Under the pieces are notes generated by a model. The model was not told where the DNA came from. It made no database searches and saw only the letters and a list, made by a program, of their open reading frames with translations. From NCBI GenBank assembly GCA_902633965.1, contig CACPID010000004.1, positions 35,083-99,082 on the forward strand: a DNA stretch of 64,000 bases, written 5' to 3'. Both the position numbers and the translations under genes were made by a program. Position 1 is the first letter of the stretch, and each line of letters opens with the position of its first letter. Source of the stretch: an uncultured Pelagibacteraceae bacterium. Lineage in GTDB: Bacteria > Pseudomonadota > Alphaproteobacteria > Pelagibacterales > Pelagibacteraceae. This document shows positions 57,407 to 64,000 of the stretch, in pieces.

Positions 57407-58832
57407 AGCACCAGATATAAAAGAATTAAAACCTAGGATTTTAGTTTTAGGAGTTGGGGGCGCAGGTGGGAATGCAATCAATGAAATGATAGAATCTGGA
57501 GTAGAAGGTGTAGAGTTTGTTGCTGTAAATACAGACGCACAAGATTTAAAAGCAAGCAAAGCTAAGCAAAAAATACAATTAGGTCTTAATTTAACAAAAG
57601 GTCTTGGAGCAGGTGCTAAAGTTGAAATTGGTCAGGCTGCTGCAGATGAGTCCTTAAATGAAATTATGGATTTATTGAAAGGCGCAAATATGGTTTTTAT
57701 TACTGCAGGAATGGGTGGTGGAACCGGAACTGGTGCAGCTCATGTGATCGCTAGAGCATCTAAAGAATTAAATATTTTAACAGTTGGAGTAGTCACACTT
57801 CCTTTTTTATATGAAGCCCCATCTAGGATGAGAAGAGGCCAACAAGGCTTGGAAGAGCTAAGAAAACATGTAGATACAATTATTGTTATTCCAAATCAAA
57901 ACCTTTTTAAAGTTGCAAATGAAAAAACAACATTAAAAGAGTCTTTCAAACTTTCAAATGGAGTATTGAGACATGGTGTTCAAAGTGTAACTGATTTAAT
58001 GGTTAAACAAGGATTAATTAATTTGGATTTTGCAGATGTTGAAACAGTAATGAGCCGTATGGGTAAAGCTATGATGGGAACAGGTGAGGCCGAAGGAGAA
58101 GATAGGGCAATAAAAGCCACAGAGATGGCTTTGAATAATCCATTAATAGATGATTATTCATTACGAGGAGCAAGAGGTTTGTTAATAAACATAACAGGAG
58201 GAGAAGATCTTACCTTATTTGAAACAGATGAAATTGTTAATAAAATAAGAAATGAGGTTGATCATGCTGCGGAAATCATAATTGGATCAGTAACCGAAAA
58301 CTCCCTAGAAGGGAAAGTAAGAGTTTCAATTGTTGCAACTGCTCTTGATGGACAACAACCCGAGTCTAAATCTGTAATTAATATGGTTCATAGAATTCAA
58401 AATCGCAATCCAGGTTATTCAGATTTTTCAGCATTACATAATTCACAATCTTTTAATTATTCAAATACACCAACAGCAACTAGCGGCGCTAATGCATTAA
58501 AAGTTGATGAGGAATTATCAAGCTCTAATGAGCTAAAAATAGACAATGAAAGTATTCTTGACCAAAATATTAATATTAATAGTGATTTAGGAGCTGTAGA
58601 AAATTCGATGAACCAAAATGAGGAAAGTCTAGTTTTGACCGATGAAGTAAAAGATCAAGTTTCGGAGTCTAACGGATTAGAAAATTTTGGACTTGCTGAT
58701 GATGAGCCAAATTTATTTGATGGGTCTGAAGTTAATCATGGATCAGATGATAATAACCAGGAAGACGCTGATAATAATTTTGATGAGGATGATTTCGAAA
58801 TTCCGGCATTTTTAAGAAGACAAAAAAACTAA
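57390..58832 (+). CDS. ftsZ: cell division protein FtsZ
   Basis: A 480-residue tubulin homologue. The nucleotide-binding N-terminus is [15 protein letters not shown] (20-34), and the tubulin signature GGGTGTG is at 109-115. The T7 synergy region is near [11 protein letters not shown]. After the GTPase core (to about 320) comes a Ser/Asn/Glu-rich linker, then the C-terminal peptide [12 protein letters not shown] that binds FtsA or ZipA-like anchors. A good AGGGG ribosome-binding site precedes the ATG by 4 bases. Its place directly after mraZ and before rsmH is unusual. Confidence 0.98.
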   Translation: MTINFRAPDIKELKPRILVLGVGGAGGNAINEMIESGVEGVEFVAVNTDAQDLKASKAKQKIQLGLNLTKGLGAGAKVEIGQAAADESLNEIMDLLKGANMVFITAGMGGGTGTGAAHVIARASKELNILTVGVVTLPFLYEAPSRMRRGQQGLEELRKHVDTIIVIPNQNLFKVANEKTTLKESFKLSNGVLRHGVQSVTDLMVKQGLINLDFADVETVMSRMGKAMMGTGEAEGEDRAIKATEMALNNPLIDDYSLRGARGLLINITGGEDLTLFETDEIVNKIRNEVDHAAEIIIGSVTENSLEGKVRVSIVATALDGQQPESKSVINMVHRIQNRNPGYSDFSALHNSQSFNYSNTPTATSGANALKVDEELSSSNELKIDNESILDQNININSDLGAVENSMNQNEESLVLTDEVKDQVSESNGLENFGLADDEPNLFDGSEVNHGSDDNNQEDADNNFDEDDFEIPAFLRRQKN

Positions 58833-58850
58833 TGGTCTTCAAAAAAATAG

Positions 58851-59861
58851 ATGAATGCCACCATTATATCGAATGATGATAAACATTATCCGGTATTGCT
58901 AGATGAAATTCTAAGCATTATTTCCCCTCAAAATGGTGGCACATTTATTGACTGTACTTTTGGTCAGGGAGGTTATTCAAAAGCAATTTTAAAATTTCCA
59001 AAAACAAAAATTTTTGCTTTAGATAGAGATATAAATTCTGAAAAAAATGCTAATGAACTAAAGGATAAATATCAAAATCGATTTTTTTTTCATAATTTAA
59101 AATTTGGTGATTTAAATAAACTTAATATTCAAAATGAAAGAATAAAAGCAATTATATTTGATTTAGGTTTTTCATATATTCAGATTAAGGACTTAAAAAG
59201 AGGCTTATCTTTTAATAGTACAGGCCCACTAGATATGAGAATGGGACTAAATAATTTTTCTGCTAGTGATGTTGTAAATAATTTAAATCAAAAAGAGCTT
59301 GAACTTATATTCAAAATTTTTGGTGATGAAAAAGATGGAAAAAAAATAGCTAGAAAAATAGTTTTAGAGAGAAAAAAAAATAAAATAGATACACCAAGAC
59401 TTGTCCAAATAATTAATACATGTAAAAGAACCAAAAACAAAAAAATTCACAATTCAACAAAAATTTTTCAAGCCTTAAGAATATTTGTTAATAAGGAAAT
59501 ATCCGAATTAATTAAGGGATTAATTAACTCTGTAAAGATTTTAGAAAAAAATGGAATTTTAATTCTCGTATCTTTTCATTCTTTAGAGGACAAAATTATC
59601 AAAACTTTTTTTAAATTACTTTCTGAAAATAATAAAATTTCAAGATATCTGCCTGAAAATACAAAAAAAAAAAATATTTTAAAATTAAAAGAAAAAAAAC
59701 CCATTCTACCATCAGAAAAAGAAATCAAAATTAATAAACCATCTAGATCAGCAAAGTTAAGATACGCTTTTAAAATTTTAGATGACAGAAATTTTGAGGA
59801 AGAGATTTTAAAAACATTCAAATATTTAATAGATATCGAAAATTTTTCAGCGAAATTATGA
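58851..59861 (+). CDS. rsmH: 16S rRNA (cytosine(1402)-N4)-methyltransferase RsmH
   Basis: The 336-residue enzyme has the N-terminal [13 protein letters not shown] block, the SAM motif [16 protein letters not shown] (about 31-46), [12 protein letters not shown] and GPLDMRMG near 120-128. The C-terminal [15 protein letters not shown] and [12 protein letters not shown] are typical of RsmH/MraW. It methylates C1402 in the ribosomal P site. It begins 18 bp after ftsZ and overlaps ftsL by 4 bp (ATGA). Confidence 0.96.
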   Translation: MNATIISNDDKHYPVLLDEILSIISPQNGGTFIDCTFGQGGYSKAILKFPKTKIFALDRDINSEKNANELKDKYQNRFFFHNLKFGDLNKLNIQNERIKAIIFDLGFSYIQIKDLKRGLSFNSTGPLDMRMGLNNFSASDVVNNLNQKELELIFKIFGDEKDGKKIARKIVLERKKNKIDTPRLVQIINTCKRTKNKKIHNSTKIFQALRIFVNKEISELIKGLINSVKILEKNGILILVSFHSLEDKIIKTFFKLLSENNKISRYLPENTKKKNILKLKEKKPILPSEKEIKINKPSRSAKLRYAFKILDDRNFEEEILKTFKYLIDIENFSAKL

Positions 59862-60160
59862 AAAAGCATATATTAATAATTTTTATCATATCCTTAATAT
59901 CATTTACGACCTTCATCAAAAATTCATCAAAAAACCTGGAGAATAAAATTTATAACAAAAAGGAGGCGATTATATTGTTGGATGAAGCTTATAATTTAGC
60001 ATTTTTAGAAAATAATTATCTGACATCCTCAAAAAAACTCTTTGGTTATTTAGGAGATCTAGAAATGAAAAAATATAAACCTATAGATATTACATTTTTG
60101 CAAAAATTATACTTTTTTGAAAACAAAATAAAAATTAAAAAATTTGTGGAAAATGAATAA
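59858..60160 (+). CDS. ftsL: FtsL-like divisome protein
   Basis: A 100-residue bitopic protein with an N-terminal membrane helix ([16 protein letters not shown], about 4-19) and a short charged periplasmic part with [14 protein letters not shown] helix. FtsL proteins are poorly conserved, and the call rests on size, topology and its place between rsmH and ftsI. It overlaps both neighbours by 4 to 8 bp, so it is surely translated with them. Confidence 0.72.
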   Translation: MKKHILIIFIISLISFTTFIKNSSKNLENKIYNKKEAIILLDEAYNLAFLENNYLTSSKKLFGYLGDLEMKKYKPIDITFLQKLYFFENKIKIKKFVENE

Positions 60161-61835
60161 CTCAAAGAAAAAACTATTTATAAATGAATATGAAAGTGAA
60201 TTTAATTTTAAAAGAAATATATCTAATTTAAAATTTTCGTTCAACAGGACCGCATTCATTTTTTTCTTTTTTATCCTGATTTCTACAATTTTTTCAATTA
60301 AAATTTTTTACTATGGTTCAGTTTCGGTTAACAACAATACAATAAATATAATTAAAAAAAAGGACTTTAGAGCTGATTTGATAGATAGAAATGGAAACTT
60401 GATTGCTATGACGGTTAAAACCATAAATGTTGGAATTGATCCAAAAAAAATAAAAGATAGAAAAAAATTTCTATTAAAACTTAAGATTATTTTTCCTGAT
60501 AAAAATTATAGCATTATTGAAGATCAACTAAATGGAAAAAATTTTTTTTATTTAGAGAAAAAAATTTCTCCAGAAAACTATGATAAAGTAAAATTACTTG
60601 GAGAAAAAGCGATAAGATATGAATCTAAAATTTCAAGAATTTACCCTTACCCAAGTCTTGCAAGCCACATAATTGGTCAGATCGATGATGATAATAATGG
60701 AATTTCTGGTTTGGAAAAATCTTTAAATGAGAGACTTGTTACAAAAAAAAGTCCTATATCTTTAACACTTGATACAAATATACAATATTTAATACGAGAA
60801 GAACTGTTAAAAGCAAATAATATATTTCAAACCAAAGGAAGCACAGCAATTTTAATGAATGTTAATAATGGCGAAATCATATCAATGGTATCTACCCCAG
60901 ATTTTAATCTAAATAAAAGAGAAAATTTAAAGGATAAAAAATTTATTAATCGAGCAACTAAAGCTGTATATGAATTTGGTTCTGTATTTAAAACATTTAC
61001 TTTAGCGGGTGGTCTAAAATATGACGAGATAGAATTAAATACAGAATTTAAAAAACTACCAAAAACAATTTATTGTAGTGGCAGACCTATCAGGGAGTAT
61101 GATGAAGATATACCTGATACTTTGACCGCGGAAGAAGTGTTAATAAGATCAGGAAATATTGGATCTGTGAGAATAGCGCAGAAAATTGGTATAGATAGAT
61201 ATTCAGCATTCTTGAGCAAAATCGGAATTTTGAATAAAATGGAATTTGAGCTAGAGGAAATTGGAACTCCTTTGCCTATTCGTTGGGGTAAATGTAAACT
61301 TGCTACAGCTTCCTTCGGTCATGGTATAACTACTACTGTTTTACAATTAGCAAAGGGTTATTCAATTATTAGTAATGGTGGATATAATATTGAGCCTACA
61401 CTTATAAAAAATTTAAATCAAAACTTTAAAAGAGAGAGAATAATTGATGAGAAAATATCAAAAGATATAAATTTGGCACTAAGGAAAATTGTAAATACAA
61501 AAATTGGTACTGCAAATCAAGCAAATATTCCTGGTTATGAAATTGGAGGAAAAACAGGAACAGCACAAAAATCTGTTAATGGTGTTTATATTAAGGAGAA
61601 GATAAATACTTTTGTTGGAGTATTTCCAATCTCTGAACCAAAGTTTGTTATTGTTGTAATGCTTGATGAACCAAAAATTAATAAAGATTATATTTACGAA
61701 TACAAAGATGGATCTGGATTTAAATTAAAAGGCACACCAAGAAATACAGCTGGATGGACATCTGTTGAAATTACTGGCAAAATTTTAGAAAAAATAGGAC
61801 CAATTTTAGCCACAAAGTACATGGAATTTAATTAG
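60153..61835 (+). CDS. ftsI: peptidoglycan transpeptidase FtsI (PBP3)
   Basis: A 560-residue septal penicillin-binding protein from ATG 60153; a TTG three codons upstream is the alternative. A single N-terminal membrane helix (AFIFFFFILISTIFSIKIFYY) is followed by the pedestal domain (DLIDRNGNLIA). The transpeptidase motifs are Ser-x-x-Lys in EFGSVFKTFTLAGG, Ser-x-Asn in RSGNIGSV, and KTG in IGGKTGTAQK. It crosslinks septal peptidoglycan with FtsW. Its stop is 4 bp before the murEF ATG. Confidence 0.96.
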   Translation: MNNSKKKLFINEYESEFNFKRNISNLKFSFNRTAFIFFFFILISTIFSIKIFYYGSVSVNNNTINIIKKKDFRADLIDRNGNLIAMTVKTINVGIDPKKIKDRKKFLLKLKIIFPDKNYSIIEDQLNGKNFFYLEKKISPENYDKVKLLGEKAIRYESKISRIYPYPSLASHIIGQIDDDNNGISGLEKSLNERLVTKKSPISLTLDTNIQYLIREELLKANNIFQTKGSTAILMNVNNGEIISMVSTPDFNLNKRENLKDKKFINRATKAVYEFGSVFKTFTLAGGLKYDEIELNTEFKKLPKTIYCSGRPIREYDEDIPDTLTAEEVLIRSGNIGSVRIAQKIGIDRYSAFLSKIGILNKMEFELEEIGTPLPIRWGKCKLATASFGHGITTTVLQLAKGYSIISNGGYNIEPTLIKNLNQNFKRERIIDEKISKDINLALRKIVNTKIGTANQANIPGYEIGGKTGTAQKSVNGVYIKEKINTFVGVFPISEPKFVIVVMLDEPKINKDYIYEYKDGSGFKLKGTPRNTAGWTSVEITGKILEKIGPILATKYMEFN

Positions 61836-61839
61836 CGAT

Positions 61840-64000
61840 ATGTTGATTGGAAAGTTATTTAAAACAAAAAATAAAAAAATAAGAAATCATTCTTTTTCAG
61901 GTTTAAGTCTCAATAGTAATTTATGCAAAAAAAATTTCATTTTTTTTGCGATTAAAGGAAATCAACAAGATGGACATAAATATATCGATGAAGCTATTAA
62001 AAATGGCGCAAGAACAATTATTCATCAAAAGCCTTTTGAAGGTTTTAAAGGAGACGTTTTATATCTAAGTTATAAAAATATTAGAAAAATTCTAGCTTCA
62101 ACATCCTATAAGTTTTATAATAAAGTACCTAACAATATAATTGCAGTTACTGGAACAAATGGCAAATCTTCGGTATCGGATTTTTATTATCAAATTTTAA
62201 AAATTAATAATGTTAGTGTTGGTTCAATAGGAACTCTAGGAATAAAATATAAAAACAAATTAATTTCAGTGAAAAACACTACATTAGATTCGTTAAATCT
62301 TTCAAAGTACCTAAGTATTTTAAAAAAAAAAAAAATCGACAATGTAATATTAGAGGCCTCAAGTCATGGTTTAAAACAAAATAGACTCGATGGTTTAAAT
62401 ATAACTTCTGGGATTTTTACGAATTTTTCTCATGATCATTTAGATTATCATAAAAATTTAAAAAATTACCTCAACTCCAAATTATATCTTTTTAACTCTC
62501 TTCTAAAAAAAAATTCACTATTAATCACAGATAGATCAATAAAAGAGTTTAAAGAAATATTTTATATTTCAAAAAAGAGAAAATTACGTTTAAAAACTAT
62601 TCTTGATGAAAAAAGTGATATTCAGTTGATCAATCACACCTATGAAGGCGAAAAGCAAAAAATTCAAATTAAATATAAGAATAAAATTTACAGCTTTTAC
62701 ATTAATCTCATTGGAAAAACGCAGATTAAAAATATTTTTATGTCAATCTTGGCAGCAGAAAGTTCAAAATTAAATTTTGAAAAAATTATTAAAAATATTA
62801 GTAAGTTAAAACCAATTGATGGCAGGTTTGAAAAAATTGGAAATTTAAAAAATAATGCTATTGTAATTTTAGATTATGCACATACTCCGGACGCTTTAAG
62901 AACCTGTTTAAATGATCTTAAAAGTCAATTCCCATCCAAAAAAATTAATATCGTATTTGGCTGTGGAGGTGATAGGGATAAATATAAAAGACCGAAAATG
63001 GGGGCTATAGCAAATTTTTACTGTTCACAGATATATCTCACAGATGATAACCCAAGATTTGAAAACCCAAAAGAAATAAGAAAAGAAATAAAAAAAAATA
63101 TTTCGAAATCTAAAGTACTGGAGATACCTGACAGAAGAATAGCAATTTCAAAAGCAATTCAAAATTTAAAATCAGATGAGGTATTGGTTGTCGCGGGCAA
63201 AGGTCATGAAAAAAATCAAGATTATGGAAAGAAAAAAATTTTTTTCTCTGATAAAGAGGTCATAAAAAAGTCTATAGCAATTAAAAATAAAAAACTTTCT
63301 AAGAATATAAAAGTAAATATTTTTAATGAGTATTTTAATAAAAATATTTCAAAGAAAAAAAAAATCCAAAAAGCCTCGATTAACTCCAGAACTTTGAAAA
63401 AAAATGATATATTTTTTGCTATAAAAGGAAAAAAAAGGGATGGCAATTCGTTTGTAAAAAAAGCATTTGATAATGGTGCACTTTTTGCGATTGTAAACAG
63501 ATATCAAAAATCAATTAATAGAACTAATCAAATAAAAGTTTCTAATACCCTAGAATGCTTGACAGATTTATCAAAAATAATAAGACAGAATTTTAAAGGA
63601 AAAATTATTGCAATCACAGGAAGCTGTGGAAAAACATCTTTAAAACAAATGTCAGGAGAAGTTTTGAACGATTTTAGCGAAACAACTTTTTCTAAAGAGT
63701 CTTATAATAATAAATATGGGGTTCCATTAAGCTTATTTAATCTCAATACTAAAAATAAAAATGGAGTCTTTGAGGTTGGAATGGATAAAAAAGGTGAAAT
63801 AGATTTTTTAAGTAAAATTTTAAACCCAAATATTGGTGTAATAACTAATATTTCTTATGCACACGCTAAAAATTTTAAAAATATAAATGAAATTGCAGCA
63901 GCGAAAGGGGAGTTAATTAATAATATCCAAAAAGGCGGGATAATGATTTTAAACAAAGATGACAGATTTTTTAATTTTCACTATAAAAACGCAATTAAAA
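61840..64000 (+). CDS. murEF: fused MurE-MurF peptidoglycan ligase (C-terminus outside window)
   Basis: One frame is open for 720 codons from ATG 61840 to the window end. I read it codon by codon and no stop occurs. The MurE part (about 1-480) has VTGTNGKSS at 103-111 and DDNPR at 402-406, the motif of meso-diaminopimelate-adding enzymes, then VVAGKGHEK. A linker of about 30 residues leads to MurF: INSRTLKKNDIFFAIKG from 514, ITGSCGKTS at 592-600 and YNNKYGVP near 622. MurE adds meso-DAP and MurF adds D-Ala-D-Ala to the UDP-MurNAc peptide. Confidence 0.92.
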   Translation, partial: MLIGKLFKTKNKKIRNHSFSGLSLNSNLCKKNFIFFAIKGNQQDGHKYIDEAIKNGARTIIHQKPFEGFKGDVLYLSYKNIRKILASTSYKFYNKVPNNIIAVTGTNGKSSVSDFYYQILKINNVSVGSIGTLGIKYKNKLISVKNTTLDSLNLSKYLSILKKKKIDNVILEASSHGLKQNRLDGLNITSGIFTNFSHDHLDYHKNLKNYLNSKLYLFNSLLKKNSLLITDRSIKEFKEIFYISKKRKLRLKTILDEKSDIQLINHTYEGEKQKIQIKYKNKIYSFYINLIGKTQIKNIFMSILAAESSKLNFEKIIKNISKLKPIDGRFEKIGNLKNNAIVILDYAHTPDALRTCLNDLKSQFPSKKINIVFGCGGDRDKYKRPKMGAIANFYCSQIYLTDDNPRFENPKEIRKEIKKNISKSKVLEIPDRRIAISKAIQNLKSDEVLVVAGKGHEKNQDYGKKKIFFSDKEVIKKSIAIKNKKLSKNIKVNIFNEYFNKNISKKKKIQKASINSRTLKKNDIFFAIKGKKRDGNSFVKKAFDNGALFAIVNRYQKSINRTNQIKVSNTLECLTDLSKIIRQNFKGKIIAITGSCGKTSLKQMSGEVLNDFSETTFSKESYNNKYGVPLSLFNLNTKNKNGVFEVGMDKKGEIDFLSKILNPNIGVITNISYAHAKNFKNINEIAAAKGELINNIQKGGIMILNKDDRFFNFHYKNAIK

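Noticed and set aside
63200..63400. Possible stop or frameshift between MurE and MurF that would make two genes
   Set aside because: Codon-by-codon reading from 61840 shows no stop and unbroken family motifs on both sides; the fusion call stands on the given sequence.

Overview
The window looks like a SAR11-type (Pelagibacterales) alphaproteobacterial chromosome. It is very AT-rich and tightly packed, with most neighbouring genes overlapping by 1 to 24 bp or separated by a few bases. It combines a bc1 complex, a CcrM methylase, a MarR plus OmpR-type regulator pair next to ilvE, separate b and b' ATP synthase subunits, and retinal-forming carotenoid genes of the kind used by proteorhodopsin-bearing marine bacteria. 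The taxonomic call is inferred from gene content and composition, not from a database search. No insertion sequence, prophage, CRISPR array or recent island is visible. Nearly every gene is a housekeeping gene.

Layout. 1-4134 (minus): crtI-crtB-crtY-blh, lycopene to beta-carotene to retinal, with blh cut by the window edge. 4179-10167 (minus): dciA-like, dsbA-like, smc and the F0 ATP synthase genes atpI-B-E-F'-F. 10168-12290 (plus): mutY and a flavin monooxygenase. 12300-14717 (minus): uracil-DNA glycosylase, rnhB and ccrM, the last with its own promoter carrying CcrM sites. 14726-18622 (plus): TPR lipid- or envelope-type protein, ispE, tRNA-Gln and cca. 18619-20391 (minus): trmL, hemF, greA. 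20464-23018 (plus): petABC. 22995-28964 (minus): lgt-midA-pgeF-prs-rplY-pth-ychF. 29012-31636: ubiK facing a MarR/response regulator/histidine kinase operon. 31702-32583 (plus): ilvE. 32580-38316 (minus): uvrB-SDR-folB-uvrC-pgsA. 38353-46515: aspartate aminotransferase, trxB, an ELM1-like protein with a 2OG dioxygenase-like partner, and carAB. 46640-52748 (plus): yqeY-dnaG-rpoD, a methyltransferase and an O-antigen ligase-like protein. 52805-55449: tRNA with CAT anticodon (probably Ile2), a membrane protein, mlaA-mlaC. 55508-64000 (plus): ampD, RNase P RNA, then a compact cell wall and division cluster mraZ-orf62-ftsZ-rsmH-ftsL-ftsI-murEF.

The most notable signals are regulatory or architectural. 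The ccrM promoter carries two GANTC methylation sites as a perfect dyad between its -35 and -10 boxes. The mraZ promoter is overlapped by 10-bp-phased TGGG boxes typical of MraZ operators, mostly on the minus strand. MurE and MurF are encoded by one uninterrupted reading frame. SMC is about 300 residues short and has no recognisable hinge. ftsZ sits near the start of the division cluster, next to a 62-codon unknown gene. Three convergent gene pairs use one TTAA as both stop codons. DnaG and the uracil-DNA glycosylase have lost metal-ligand cysteines.

There is only one stretch above 300 bp without a protein gene (56219-56762). It is filled by rnpB and the mraZ control region.
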